This document shows, piece after piece, positions 31,685 through 40,683 of a DNA stretch of 64,000 bases. The notes below the pieces were generated by a model. It had not been told where the DNA came from and made no database searches. It was given only the letters and a program-made list of their open reading frames with translations. The position numbers and the translations under genes were made by a program. The stretch is from Nitratireductor alexandrii (GTDB lineage Bacteria > Pseudomonadota > Alphaproteobacteria > Rhizobiales > Rhizobiaceae). The DNA is taken from positions 310,001 through 374,000 of the forward strand of contig NZ_RBVY01000005.1 in assembly GCF_004000215.1 (NCBI RefSeq), read 5' to 3'. Position 1 is the first letter of the stretch; every line of letters starts with the position of its first letter.

Positions 31685-31891
31685 CTAGTCGACCGGGCGC
31701 ACTTCGCCGTCGTCGGCCGGCTGCTCTTCGGACGGCGCCGGCGCCGCGTTCGGATCGGCCGGCTCGATCGGCTGGGTCTCCTGCACATCGGGCTCCACGC
31801 TCTGGGTGGTGGTGGTGTCGGTATTGTCGCTGCAGGCCGCGAGCCCCAGCAGCGCGATGGCCGATGTCGTGGCGACGATCAGTTTTTTCAT
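31685..31891 (-). CDS. Small predicted lipoprotein, unknown function
   Basis: A 68-residue protein with a short basic start (MKKLIV), a hydrophobic segment and the lipobox GLAAC, giving a mature lipidated peptide of about 48 residues that is rich in Thr, Pro, Glu and Asp and strongly acidic. No domain is recognised. The ATG at 31891 has an AAAGGAG ribosome site six bases upstream and a terminator follows, so it looks like a genuine monocistronic gene. The residue after the lipid Cys is Ser, which favours sorting to the outer membrane by the usual rule. Function cannot be assigned. Confidence 0.8.
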   Translation of the reverse strand: MKKLIVATTSAIALLGLAACSDNTDTTTTQSVEPDVQETQPIEPADPNAAPAPSEEQPADDGEVRPVD

Positions 31892-32014
31892 GACGGGCTC
31901 CTTTCTTCGAAATCCTGGCCGCTTGAGGCCGTTGCCGGAAAAACTCCGGCCGAAAGGAAACGTTTCGTCACATCGGCTTACGGCAGGACACAATCCGTAA
32001 ACGGCCAAAACGGC

Positions 32015-32536
32015 CTACATGGTCACCGCGCTGCGCGCTGCCTGATCGTATTGTCCCGACAGGGCACGCATCAGCGCGGCGATCCGGCTCACCTCGTCCT
32101 CGTCGGTATTCAGGGCCTTCACGCCCGACACCAGCAGCGCCTCGCGCACCTCGCGATAGCGTCGGCAGGCGGCCGCACCCGTCTCGGTGATCGTTACGGT
32201 CTTTTCCTTCGCCCGGCGTCCGGTTTCCACCAGCCCCATGCTCTCCAGCTTCTTGAGCGCATAGGACACGACATGCGTGTCCTCGATGTTGAACACCATG
32301 CACAGTTCGGCCAGCGTCTTTTCGCGGCCGCGATGATGGACGGCGTGCAGGATATGAACGTCGATCGGCGCGAGCCCGGTGACGCCGGCCGCGGCCATGC
32401 AGCGCACCATCCAGCGCTGAAACGCGTTGGTGAGCACGGTCAGCGCGAATTCCATTTCCGACAGTGCGGGCATGGTGCCCTCGGCCAGATGCGAGGCCAG
32501 CACGACGGGCCCGATTGTTGGCGTGGTTTCGCTCAT
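32015..32536 (-). CDS. MarR-like winged-helix regulator
   Basis: This 173-residue protein has a winged-helix DNA-binding domain: helix-turn-helix around KTLAELCMVFNIEDTHVVSYALKKLE-type sequence (residues about 73-98), then the wing with RRAKEKTVTITETG, flanked by helices used for dimerisation. MarR-family dimers typically bind palindromes and are released by small ligands. It is transcribed divergently from the 5-oxoprolinase-like gene, with 106 bp between them containing two overlapping palindromes (32578-32606), so control of that gene and of itself is likely. The ligand is unknown. Confidence 0.85.
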   Translation of the reverse strand: MSETTPTIGPVVLASHLAEGTMPALSEMEFALTVLTNAFQRWMVRCMAAAGVTGLAPIDVHILHAVHHRGREKTLAELCMVFNIEDTHVVSYALKKLESMGLVETGRRAKEKTVTITETGAAACRRYREVREALLVSGVKALNTDEDEVSRIAALMRALSGQYDQAARSAVTM

Positions 32537-32570
32537 GGCGCGCTCTCAATCTCGATTTATCTATAAAATG

Positions 32571-32606
32571 TTGACGAAAATCATTTGATTTGCTGTATAG
32601 CAAATC
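32571..32606 (+). promoter_or_regulatory. Candidate promoter and operator of the oxoprolinase gene
   Basis: GATTTGCTGTATAGCAAATC (32587-32606) has perfect 7-bp arms, and AAATCATTTGATTT (32578-32591) overlaps it. A TTGACG -35 (32571-32576) puts the -10 position at TGTATA (32594-32599), in the centre of the palindrome. A bound dimer would block the promoter. Confidence 0.6.
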
Positions 32607-32642
32607 CGGCATCACACTGTCCATCAATGCGTGGAGACACCG

Positions 32643-35600
32643 ATGAGCGCGACCTGGGACTTCTGGATCGATCGCGGCGGCACGTTCACCGACATTATCG
32701 GCCGCGACCCGGAGGGCGGTCTGCACGCGCGCAAGCTTTTGTCGGAAAACCCGGAAGCCTATGACGACGCCGCCGTCCAGGGCATCCGCGACCTGCTGGG
32801 CGTCGCGGCGAGCGAGCCGGTGCCCTCGCAGCGCATCGGCGAGGTCAAGATGGGCACCACGGTCGCCACCAACGCGCTTTTGGAGCGCAAGGGCGACCGG
32901 GTCCTTTTGCTGATCACCAAGGGCTTCCGCGACGCGCTCAAGATCGCCTACCAGGCCAGGCCCGACATTTTCGCCAAGCAAATCCTCCTGCCGGAGCAGC
33001 TTTACGAGCGCGTCATCGAGATCGACGAGCGGGTGCGCGCCGACGGGCTGGTCGAGACCGTGCCGGATTTCGACGCCGTCGAGGACGAGATCGCCCAGGC
33101 CCGCCGCGACGGCATCGACGCGGTCGCCATCGTCTTCATGCATGCCTGGAACGCGCCCGGCCACGAGGTGATGGCGGCAAGCCTGTGCCACCGCATCGGC
33201 TTTTCGCAGATATCCGTCAGCCACCAGGTTTCGCCGTTGATCAAGCTGGTCGGCCGCGGCGACACCACCGTGGTCGACGCCTATCTGTCGCCGATCCTGG
33301 CGCGTTATGTCCGCCGGGTCGCCGACGCGCTCAACATCGAGACCGACGGCGACCAGGCCGCGGCGACGGCGCGCCTGATGTTCATGATGTCGTCGGGCGG
33401 CCTCACCGCCGCCGACCGCTTCCAGGGCAAGGACGCGATCCTGTCCGGACCCGCCGGCGGCGTGGTCGGCATGGTGGAGACCGCGCGCAGCGCCGGTTTC
33501 GAAAAAGCCATCGGCTTCGACATGGGCGGCACCTCGACCGACGTCACCCACTATGACGGCGAATATGAGCGCGTGTTCGATTCCGAGGTCGCCGGCGTGC
33601 GCATCCGCGCGCCGATGATGCGCATCCACACGGTGGCCGCCGGCGGCGGGTCCGTGCTGCATTTCCAGGACGGGCGCTTCCAGGTCGGGCCGGATTCGGC
33701 CGGCGCCAATCCGGGTCCCGCCTGCTACCGGCGCGGCGGCCCGCTCGCCGTCACCGACGCCAATGTCATGCTCGGCAAGCTGCAGCCCGATTTCTTCCCG
33801 GCGATCTTCGGCCCCGGCCAGGACCAGGCGCTCGACGCAGCGGCGGTGCGCGAGGCCTTCCAGGCCATGGCCGCCGAAATCGGCGACGGCCGCTCGCCCG
33901 AGGCGGTCGCCGAAGGTTTCATCACGATCGCGGTCGAGAACATGGCCAATGCGATCAAGAAGATCTCGGTCCAGCGCGGCCACGACGTTACCGGCTACCT
34001 GCTCAACTCCTTCGGCGGCGCCGGCGGCCAGCACGCCTGCCTGGTCGCCGACGCGCTCGGCATGGAATCGGTCCTGATCCACCCGTTCTCCGGCCTGCTG
34101 TCGGCCTACGGCATCGGGCTTGCCGCCGTCTTCGCCTCGCGCCAGCAGGCTTTGCTGAAACCGCTTGCCGAGGCCTCGCTGAACGATATCCGCCTTGCCG
34201 TGCGCGGCTTGAAGAAAGCGGTCTTTGCCGAACTGACGGATCAGGGCATCGCCGAGGACGAAATCGCCTGGCGCCCGGTGCTTCAGGTTCGCTACGACGG
34301 CACCGACACCGCCCTGCCGGTCGATTTCGAAAGCTTTTCGGTCGCCGACGCCGTCGCCGGCTTCGAGGCCGCGCACAAGGCCCAGTTCGGCTTCGTCTAC
34401 GACGACAAGCCGATGATCGTCGAGGCGATCAGCGTCGAGGGCATCGACATGCGCGACCAGGGCACCGACGAGACCGAGGCCCGCCTCGACGCGGTCGATG
34501 CGAACGCAGGCGAGACGACGCAGTTCTTCAGCGAGGGCGAGTGGCGCGACGCCCGCGTCGTGCGGCGCGGCGATCTGGCGCCCGGACACCGGCTCGCCGG
34601 GCCGGCGCTGATCATCGAGGATCACCAGACGATCGTCGTGGAGCCGGGCTGGCGCGCCGAGATCACGGCGCGCAACCACGTTCTCCTGAGCCGTGTCGAG
34701 CGCAAGGCGCGCCAGGCCGCGATCGGCACCGAGGCCGATCCGGTCATGCTGGAAGTGTTCAACAACCTGTTCATGTCGATCGCCGAGCAGATGGGCGTGA
34801 CGCTGCAGAACACCGCCTACTCGGTCAACATCAAGGAACGGCTCGATTTCTCCTGCGCGGTGTTCGACCGCGACGGCGCGCTTGTGGCCAACGCACCGCA
34901 TATGCCGGTGCATCTGGGATCGATGGACCGCTCCGTCGAAACCGTCATCCGCCTGAACCGGGGTGACATCGCGCCGGGCGACGTTTTTGCCCTGAACGCG
35001 CCCTATAATGGCGGCACCCATCTGCCCGACATCACCGTGGTCACCCCGGTCTTCAACGAGGCCGGCGAAAAAATCCTGTTCTGGGCCGCCTCGCGCGGCC
35101 ACCACGCCGATGTCGGCGGCACCGCGCCGGGCTCGATGACCCCGCTCGCCACCACCGTCGACGAGGAAGGCGTGTTGTTCGACAATTTCCGGCTGGTGGA
35201 ACGCGGGCGCTTCCGCGAGAAGGAACTGCACGAGCTTTTGACCGACCACGCCTGGCCGGCGCGCAACCCGCACCAGAACATCGCCGATCTCAAGGCCCAG
35301 ATCGCCGCCAACGAAAAGGGCGTCGCCGAGCTCGGCAAGATGGTCGCCCAGTTCGGGCTCGACGTGGTCGAGGCCTATATGGGCCATGTCCAGGACAATG
35401 CTGCCGAAAGCGTGCGCCGCGTGCTCGACCGGCTGCCCGACGTGTCGGAATACGAATATCCCACCGACACCGGCCAGCTGATCAAGGTGAAAATCTCCGT
35501 CGACCGGCAAAAGCGCGAGGCGACCGTCGACTTCACCGGCACCTCGCCGGTGCACAACAACAATTTCAACGCCCCCGAACCGGTGGCCCGCGCGGCCGTG

Positions 35601-36281
35601 CTTTATGCCTTCCGCGTCATGGTCGAGGATCAGATCCCGATGAATGCCGGCTGCCTGCGGCCGGTCAACATCGTCATCCCGGAGGGATGCATGCTACGGC
35701 CGGCCTATCCGGCGGCCGTCGTCGCCGGCAATGTCGAGACCTCCCAGCACGTCACCAACGCCATGTTCGGCGCCATGGGCGCGCTCGCCAACGCCCAGGG
35801 CACGATGAACAATCTCACCTTCGGCAACGCCACCTACCAATATTACGAGACCATCTGTTCGGGCTCGCCGGCCGGGCGCATGAACGACGGCCGCGGCTTT
35901 GACGGCACCTCCGGCGTGCATACCCACATGACCAATTCGCGCCTGACCGACCCCGAAGTGCTGGAATTGCGGTTTCCCGTGCTGCTGGAGGATTTCCACA
36001 TCCGCACCGGCTCCGGCGGCACCGGAAAATGGAACGCCGGCGACGGCACCCGCCGCACCATCCGCTTCCTGGAGGAGATGGAATGCGCGATCCTGTCCTC
36101 GCACCGCCAACGCCCGCCGCGCGGCGCGGCCGGCGGCGGCGACGGCCAGGTCGGCCGGACCGAGGTACGCCGCGCCGACGGCACGCTCGAGACGCTGAAG
36201 GCCTGCGACCAGACCGTCATCGAGGCGGGCGAGGCGGTGATCGTGACCACCCCGACGGCGGGCGGGTTCGGCCGCGGCTAA
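32643..36281 (+). CDS. 5-oxoprolinase/hydantoinase A-B fusion
   Basis: A 1212-residue ATP-dependent amidohydrolase of the OPLAH/HyuAB group, which opens the lactam or imide ring of 5-oxoproline, hydantoins or related compounds. The HyuA half (about 1-690) starts with the DRGGTFTDI phosphate motif and contains [25 protein letters not shown] and [10 protein letters not shown]; the HyuB half (about 700-1210) starts near [20 protein letters not shown] and includes [21 protein letters not shown] and a glycine-rich end. In many bacteria the halves are separate genes. The ATG at 32643 has GGAG seven bases upstream. Substrate is not resolved by sequence. Confidence 0.93.
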   Translation: MSATWDFWIDRGGTFTDIIGRDPEGGLHARKLLSENPEAYDDAAVQGIRDLLGVAASEPVPSQRIGEVKMGTTVATNALLERKGDRVLLLITKGFRDALKIAYQARPDIFAKQILLPEQLYERVIEIDERVRADGLVETVPDFDAVEDEIAQARRDGIDAVAIVFMHAWNAPGHEVMAASLCHRIGFSQISVSHQVSPLIKLVGRGDTTVVDAYLSPILARYVRRVADALNIETDGDQAAATARLMFMMSSGGLTAADRFQGKDAILSGPAGGVVGMVETARSAGFEKAIGFDMGGTSTDVTHYDGEYERVFDSEVAGVRIRAPMMRIHTVAAGGGSVLHFQDGRFQVGPDSAGANPGPACYRRGGPLAVTDANVMLGKLQPDFFPAIFGPGQDQALDAAAVREAFQAMAAEIGDGRSPEAVAEGFITIAVENMANAIKKISVQRGHDVTGYLLNSFGGAGGQHACLVADALGMESVLIHPFSGLLSAYGIGLAAVFASRQQALLKPLAEASLNDIRLAVRGLKKAVFAELTDQGIAEDEIAWRPVLQVRYDGTDTALPVDFESFSVADAVAGFEAAHKAQFGFVYDDKPMIVEAISVEGIDMRDQGTDETEARLDAVDANAGETTQFFSEGEWRDARVVRRGDLAPGHRLAGPALIIEDHQTIVVEPGWRAEITARNHVLLSRVERKARQAAIGTEADPVMLEVFNNLFMSIAEQMGVTLQNTAYSVNIKERLDFSCAVFDRDGALVANAPHMPVHLGSMDRSVETVIRLNRGDIAPGDVFALNAPYNGGTHLPDITVVTPVFNEAGEKILFWAASRGHHADVGGTAPGSMTPLATTVDEEGVLFDNFRLVERGRFREKELHELLTDHAWPARNPHQNIADLKAQIAANEKGVAELGKMVAQFGLDVVEAYMGHVQDNAAESVRRVLDRLPDVSEYEYPTDTGQLIKVKISVDRQKREATVDFTGTSPVHNNNFNAPEPVARAAVLYAFRVMVEDQIPMNAGCLRPVNIVIPEGCMLRPAYPAAVVAGNVETSQHVTNAMFGAMGALANAQGTMNNLTFGNATYQYYETICSGSPAGRMNDGRGFDGTSGVHTHMTNSRLTDPEVLELRFPVLLEDFHIRTGSGGTGKWNAGDGTRRTIRFLEEMECAILSSHRQRPPRGAAGGGDGQVGRTEVRRADGTLETLKACDQTVIEAGEAVIVTTPTAGGFGRG

Positions 36282-36294
36282 TTCGGCCCCATCC

Positions 36295-36684
36295 CTATTC
36301 CAGGTCGGTCTGGATCCAGCGCGGCGAAAGGTGGATGTCGAGCGTCTGCAGCCGTCCGGGCCCGCGATTGACGAAGCGGTGCGGCACGCCGGCCGGTCCG
36401 AGCACGGTTTCGCCGGCCTCGGCGTCGATCACCGCCTCGCCGACGAAAAACCGCGCCCGCCCCTGCTGGACGACGAAGACCTCGTCATAGGGATGGACGT
36501 GCAGCACCGGACCGGTGCCGGGTTCGTCATTGCCGTAGGTGAGCACGGTGACCTGCGTGGCCAGAGCCTCCCCTTCCACGGAGCCCCGATAGGGCCCTTC
36601 GCGCGTGCCGTCGAAAAGCCGGGCCTTCGCCGGCGGGCGACCGTCGGGGGCAACGGTCGCGGGGTCGAAATCATGTCGGGACAT
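36295..36684 (-). CDS. Cupin-domain protein
   Basis: A 129-residue single-cupin protein with the first metal-binding motif in VLHVHPYDEVFVVQQGRARF and the second in GVPHRFVNRG, so a metal-binding double-stranded beta-helix fold is likely. Cupins of this size act as isomerases, dioxygenases or sensors; none can be chosen here. The ATG at 36684 has GGAGG nine bases upstream, which favours it over an ATG 114 bases earlier. It converges on the oxoprolinase gene with only 13 bp between stop codons, but no terminator was seen there. Confidence 0.8.
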   Translation of the reverse strand: MSRHDFDPATVAPDGRPPAKARLFDGTREGPYRGSVEGEALATQVTVLTYGNDEPGTGPVLHVHPYDEVFVVQQGRARFFVGEAVIDAEAGETVLGPAGVPHRFVNRGPGRLQTLDIHLSPRWIQTDLE

Positions 36685-36838
36685 TGTTGCAAACCTCCGC
36701 CGGCAGGATGATCGACACGAACGGGTCCGGCAAGCCGCGCCCGCGGGCTGCGCCGCACTCGCATCGTCTGCCTGCCGGAACAGAATCCGTGACCTCAAAT
36801 GGCTTCCATCTGGAGAAAATCCGCTTTAGACCAAAGCC

Positions 36839-37642
36839 ATGATCGTCTTTACGGATCTGGACGGAACGCTTCTCGAGCCCGATACCTGCGACCATCATGC
36901 CGCCCTGCCGGCGCTCGCCGCCCTGGCCGCGCGCGCCGTTCCGGTGGTGGTGGCGACCGACAGGACGGCGGCGGAGATCGGACCGGTCCTGGTCGAGCTC
37001 AAGCTCGATACGCCGGCCATCGTCGAAAATGGCGGCGGCGTCTTCTGGCCGGCCGCCCCCGCCGGGCCTGCCGAGGCCGATGCCTGCTACGACGAGATTC
37101 GCGCCTGTCTCGACGCCCTGCCGGCAAGGCTGAAAGGCTGTTTCGCCGGGTTCGGCGACATGGATGCCCGTCGCATCGCCGCCCTGACCGGGCTGAACAG
37201 GGCACGGGCCGCCCGCGCGTCCCGGCGCGGCTTTTCCGAACCGGGCCTTTTTACCGGCAGCGAAACCCAGCTCGTTGCTTTGCGCCGGCACCTGGCCGCG
37301 CACGGCCTGTGCGCCGAACGTCATGGCCGGTTCCTGACCGTCTCGCGCGGCGGCTCCAAGGCCGGACGCATGAACGCCGTGCGCGCGCTTGTGGAAAGGC
37401 GCGACGGCCGGCGCTATTGGCCGCTGGTCGCCCTGGGCGACGCCGAGGAGGACCGGGAGATGCTGGAAGCCGCCGATTACGGCGTCGTGGTGGCCAATCC
37501 CGCCCATCCGCCGCTGGCCGAGCTCGACGGCGAGCGCGAGGGGCGTGTCATCCGCACCGAACTGCCCGGCCCGATGGGCTGGAACGCCGCGATGATCGAA
37601 ATCCTCAGGCGGCTCGCGGGCTCCGCCGAATTCGACGCCTGA
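36839..37642 (+). CDS. HAD-IIB phosphatase, mannosyl-3-phosphoglycerate phosphatase-like
   Basis: A 267-residue HAD-superfamily hydrolase. Motif I is DLDGTLL with the nucleophile Asp near residue 6, motif II is the Thr in VVVATDRTAAE, motif III the Lys in GGSKAGRM, and motif IV the LGDAEEDREML acidic pair; the C2B-type cap lies between. This fits the YedP/MpgP group that dephosphorylates mannosyl-3-phosphoglycerate, but no mannosyl-phosphoglycerate synthase is visible here, so the substrate is uncertain. It is upstream of btaA on the same strand, with a PHO box in the 111-bp gap, so btaAB probably has its own promoter. Confidence 0.8.
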   Translation: MIVFTDLDGTLLEPDTCDHHAALPALAALAARAVPVVVATDRTAAEIGPVLVELKLDTPAIVENGGGVFWPAAPAGPAEADACYDEIRACLDALPARLKGCFAGFGDMDARRIAALTGLNRARAARASRRGFSEPGLFTGSETQLVALRRHLAAHGLCAERHGRFLTVSRGGSKAGRMNAVRALVERRDGRRYWPLVALGDAEEDREMLEAADYGVVVANPAHPPLAELDGEREGRVIRTELPGPMGWNAAMIEILRRLAGSAEFDA

Positions 37643-37685
37643 CCGCCCCGCGCCCGACCGCCCCACCCGCAATCTGCGTCTTTGC

Positions 37686-37703
37686 CTGTCACGCCGCTGT
37701 CAT
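37686..37703 (+). promoter_or_regulatory. PHO box (PhoB operator) upstream of btaA
   Basis: CTGTCACGCCGCTGTCAT contains two 7-mers separated by four bases; 13 of 14 positions match the direct repeat CTGTCAT-N4-CTGTCAT bound by PhoB. It ends 50 bp before the btaA start, at an appropriate distance to replace a -35 region. Confidence 0.8.
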
Positions 37704-37753
37704 CGCGCTCGACTACCCGCATGTCGATGCCCTTGCAAAGCGGGAGCCGCGCC

Positions 37754-39001
37754 ATGACAGACCTTTCGGCCGAAATCGGCCTTTCCGCCTCGCGCCCGAT
37801 CGGCAACGCCGTCTACCAGCATCGCGCGCTCAGCCGGGCCGGCATATCGGAGCGGCTGTTCGCGCTGTTGTTTTCCGGCCTGGTCTATCCGCAGATCTGG
37901 GAAGACCCCGAAATCGACATGGATGCGATGGAATTGTGCGAACGCCACCGGGTGGTGACGATCGCGTCGGGCGGCTGCAACGTGCTCGCCTATCTGACGC
38001 GCCGGCCCGCCCGTATCGACGCCGTCGACCTCAACCGCGCCCATGTCGCGCTCAACCGTCTCAAGCTCGCGGCCGCCGCCCACCTGCCCTCGCACGGCGA
38101 TTTCCATCGTTTCTTCGGCGCCGCCGGCAACCGCCACAACGCGATCGCCTATGACCGGTTCATCGCCCCGCATCTCGACCCCGCCAGCCGCCGCTACTGG
38201 GAAGGGCGCGACTGGCGCGGCCGGCGCCGCGTCACCGTCTTTGCCCGCGACTTCTACCGCACCGGCCTGCTCGGCCTGTTCATCGCCCTCGGCCACGGCG
38301 TCGCCAGGCTGCACGGCGTCGACCCGGCCGAGATCATGGCGGCGCGCACCACGCGTCAGCAGAAAGCCTTTTTCGACGACCGGCTGCGCCCCCTGTTCGA
38401 CAAGCCGCTGATCCGCTGGGCGACCTCGAAAAAGGCGTCGCTGTTCGGCCTGGGCATTCCGCCCGCGCAATATGACAGCCTGATCGGCGCCGGCAGCGGC
38501 ACCATGGCCGAGGTGCTGGCGGCGCGGCTGGAAAAGCTCGCCTGCCACTTTCCGCTCGCCGAGAACTATTTCGCCTGGCAGGCTTTTGCCCGTCGCTACG
38601 CACGTCCGGGCGAAGCCGTGCTGCCGGCCTATCTCGACAAGGCAAATCACGACACGATCCGCGCCCATGCCGGGCGCGTCGCCGTGCACCGGGCGAATTT
38701 CACCGAATTCCTGGCCGGCAAGCCGGCCGGTTCGCTCGACCGCTACGTGCTGCTCGACGCGCAGGACTGGATGAACGACCGGCAACTGAACGCCTTGTGG
38801 GCCGAAATCACCCGCACCGCCGCCCCCGGCGCGCGCGTCATCTTCCGCACCGCCGCCGCGCCGTCGATCCTGCCCGGCCGGGTCGCGGCCGAAACGCTCG
38901 GCCATTGGCGTTACGAAAAGCAACGCTCGCTGGAACTCGGCGCGCGCGACCGCTCCGCCATCTATGGCGGTTTTCATCTCTACGTGCGCGCGGATCGATG
39001 A
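37754..39001 (+). CDS. btaA: BtaA: SAM:diacylglycerol 3-amino-3-carboxypropyltransferase
   Basis: BtaA moves the 3-amino-3-carboxypropyl group of S-adenosylmethionine onto diacylglycerol to make diacylglyceryl homoserine, the first step of the phosphorus-free betaine lipid DGTS. The 415-residue protein matches the DUF3419/BtaA group: LVYPQIWEDPEIDMDAM near the N-terminus, the SAM-site TIASGGCNVLAYL followed by VDLNRAH, and the VLLDAQDWMND acidic segment. The ATG at 37754 has GGGAG upstream. It overlaps btaB by four bases, and a PHO box at 37686-37703 indicates induction by phosphate limitation, as reported for Sinorhizobium. Confidence 0.93.
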   Translation: MTDLSAEIGLSASRPIGNAVYQHRALSRAGISERLFALLFSGLVYPQIWEDPEIDMDAMELCERHRVVTIASGGCNVLAYLTRRPARIDAVDLNRAHVALNRLKLAAAAHLPSHGDFHRFFGAAGNRHNAIAYDRFIAPHLDPASRRYWEGRDWRGRRRVTVFARDFYRTGLLGLFIALGHGVARLHGVDPAEIMAARTTRQQKAFFDDRLRPLFDKPLIRWATSKKASLFGLGIPPAQYDSLIGAGSGTMAEVLAARLEKLACHFPLAENYFAWQAFARRYARPGEAVLPAYLDKANHDTIRAHAGRVAVHRANFTEFLAGKPAGSLDRYVLLDAQDWMNDRQLNALWAEITRTAAPGARVIFRTAAAPSILPGRVAAETLGHWRYEKQRSLELGARDRSAIYGGFHLYVRADR

Positions 39002-39726
39002 CGGCCGGCGCGCACGGCGGCGATCACGCCGCGCTGATGGATGCCAATTACCGTTTCCAGCGGCATGTCTACGACCTGACCCGCAAATATTACCTGCTCG
39101 GACGCGACCGGCTGGTCGACGCGCTGCAGGTGCCGGCCGGCGGCAGCGTGCTGGAACTGGGCTGCGGCACCGGGCGCAACCTCGTCCAGGTCGCGAGGCG
39201 CTATCCGCATGCCCGCCTGTTCGGCCTCGACATCTCGCACGCAATGCTGGCGACCGCGCACAAGACCCTCGCCCGCCGGGGCCTTGGCGGGCGCACCCGG
39301 CTCGCCCGCGCCGACGCCACGGACTTCGACCAGCAAGCCCTGTTCGGCCACCAGAAATTCGAGCGCGTCTTCGTCTCCTACGCGCTGTCGATGATCCCGG
39401 GCTGGGAGCGCACCGTCGCCGCCGGCCTCGCATGCCTGGCGCCGGGCGGTTCGCTGCATATCGTCGATTTCGGCGGCCAGGAGCGGCTGCCGCGCTGGTT
39501 CGGCTCGATGCTGCGCGCCTGGCTGGAGCGCTTCCACGTCGCGCCGCGCGACGGCCTGCGCGAAGTGCTGGAATCGGAATCTCAACGTTTCGGCGCAAGC
39601 CTCCGCTTCGATTCGCTTTTTCGCGGTTACGCCGTTCACGCGGTCGTCACCCGGCCATCCGGCGCCGCACGGCACAGCAACGCCACGGGCAACCAGCGCA
39701 TCGAAGCGGTCCTCCACCGGTTCTAG
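38998..39726 (+). CDS. btaB: BtaB: SAM-dependent N-methyltransferase of betaine lipid synthesis
   Basis: BtaB trimethylates the amino group of diacylglyceryl homoserine to yield DGTS, acting at the inner membrane. The 242-residue class I methyltransferase shows motif I VLELGCGTGRNLVQ, the acidic LFGLDISHAML, and the post-motif YALSMIPGWE, and a YDLTRKYYLLGRDRL segment near the N-terminus typical of BtaB. Start and stop overlap with btaA (ATGA at 38998-39001) show translational coupling. Its stop codon overlaps by two bases that of the convergent DUF2293 gene. Confidence 0.92.
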   Translation: MTAGAHGGDHAALMDANYRFQRHVYDLTRKYYLLGRDRLVDALQVPAGGSVLELGCGTGRNLVQVARRYPHARLFGLDISHAMLATAHKTLARRGLGGRTRLARADATDFDQQALFGHQKFERVFVSYALSMIPGWERTVAAGLACLAPGGSLHIVDFGGQERLPRWFGSMLRAWLERFHVAPRDGLREVLESESQRFGASLRFDSLFRGYAVHAVVTRPSGAARHSNATGNQRIEAVLHRF

Positions 39727-40037
39727 GCGTCGGTGTCGTCGGGATCGAGCAGCCGGGTGGCGCGCCATGCCGTCAGGGTCCGGTTGATCTCGTCGATGAC
39801 GAAGAAGCGGGCCGAGTCGCGGTCGTAGCCCTCGGCCAGCAGCGTCTCATAGGCGGAATGCTCGTGGCGCACATGCGCGACGGCGGCAAGCCAAACGGCG
39901 AGCGACACCGGCAGCGCTTTCAGGTGCGGCGCCAGCGATTCGGCACGGATTTTTTCGATGTCGGCATAGGGCGCGGCCGGCAGGAGCAGGGTCAGCGCCT
40001 TGGCGATGGCGCGCTGGCGGCCGGTGCGGGCGATCAT
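39723..40037 (-). CDS. DUF2293 domain protein
   Basis: A 104-residue protein that matches the DUF2293 pattern of rhizobia and fungi: an N-terminal basic helix, LLPAAPYADIEKIR, AVWLAAVAHVRHEHSAYE and a C-terminal helix around RFFVIDEINRTLTAW. It contains conserved His, Tyr and Arg that might bind nucleic acid or metal, but no function is known. The ATG at 40037 overlaps the stop of the upstream TrmO-like gene (ATGA), so both are probably made from one message. It converges directly on btaB. Confidence 0.82.
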   Translation of the reverse strand: MIARTGRQRAIAKALTLLLPAAPYADIEKIRAESLAPHLKALPVSLAVWLAAVAHVRHEHSAYETLLAEGYDRDSARFFVIDEINRTLTAWRATRLLDPDDTDA

Positions 40038-40537
40038 GTCTTGCCGCTGTCGCGCCGGCTGCGCGCATCGGCGAAGGCGTCGATGCTGGCGAAATAGGGT
40101 TTTATGTCGATTACCGGCGTACCGTCGAGCACGTCGATGGCGTCGATCTCGATCAGCCCCGCCGCCTGGTCGAGCGCGGTGATGCGCGCCACGTGCAGGC
40201 CGACGGGATTGGGCCGCGCCGGCGAGCGCAGCGAAAACACGCCGCGCGGCGCCTCGACATGGCGCGGCATCTGCCGGATCAGGTTGCGCGGCGCGCGGTC
40301 GAGCCAGGTCAGCACGGCAACGTGGCTGAACTCCTCCAGGCCCGACAGGCCGGGCCGGTAGGGCGCGTCGATCTCGATCCGGGCGCCGCGACCGGCCTCG
40401 CGCGCGCTCGCCATGTTGCGCGGGCACGCACCGCGCTCCGTCCAGGGCGAGGCGATCCGGCCGATGAAGACCACGCCGGCGTCGGCCGCCGCATCCTTCG
40501 GGTCGAACTCCAGGGCCGTCTCGCCGTCGCGCTGCAT
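40034..40537 (-). CDS. TrmO/TsaA-like tRNA methyltransferase domain protein
   Basis: TsaA-like (TrmO, YaeB) enzymes methylate N6 of t6A37 in tRNA for threonine using SAM and have an unusual all-beta fold. This 167-residue protein carries the family pattern: FIGRIASPWTERGACPRNM, the EEFSHVAVLTWLDRAP region, SPARPNPVGLHVARI, and DVLDGTPVIDIKPY. It lacks the C-terminal domain of the 235-residue E. coli protein, as in many alphaproteobacterial and archaeal homologues. The ATG at 40537 has GAGGA upstream. The divergent methionine operon lies on the other side of a 146-bp intergenic region. Confidence 0.85.
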   Translation of the reverse strand: MQRDGETALEFDPKDAAADAGVVFIGRIASPWTERGACPRNMASAREAGRGARIEIDAPYRPGLSGLEEFSHVAVLTWLDRAPRNLIRQMPRHVEAPRGVFSLRSPARPNPVGLHVARITALDQAAGLIEIDAIDVLDGTPVIDIKPYFASIDAFADARSRRDSGKT

Positions 40538-40647
40538 GGTTTTCCTCGCCGTTTTTTGCCGATCCGGCCGCCGGTTGCGCCGCGAAACGGATCCTGCGCC
40601 ATTTTCTGGCCCATCTACGACACCAGCCTTGCGTCCATCGCAAAATC

Positions 40648-40669
40648 GATATAAAGATATCTTTATATC
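40648..40669 (+). promoter_or_regulatory. 22-bp perfect palindrome, ArsR-type operator for the metF operon
   Basis: The half site GATATAAAGAT is followed directly by its reverse complement, with no spacer or mismatch. It ends 14 bp before the ArsR-methyltransferase start, over the expected transcription start. It resembles AT-rich palindromes predicted for ArsR-family methionine-cycle regulators (SamR/SahR) in alphaproteobacteria. Confidence 0.75.
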
Positions 40670-40683
40670 ATTTGGAGACTTGG

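Noticed and set aside
31968-35555. A 1195-codon minus-strand open frame opposite the oxoprolinase gene
   Set aside because: It is antisense to a clear HyuAB fusion and also runs through the MarR gene in another phase. No family motif was seen.
40538-40683. SAM-II riboswitch upstream of the metF operon
   Set aside because: The leader after the probable start is too short, and the region holds a perfect protein-type palindrome. No riboswitch core was recognised.
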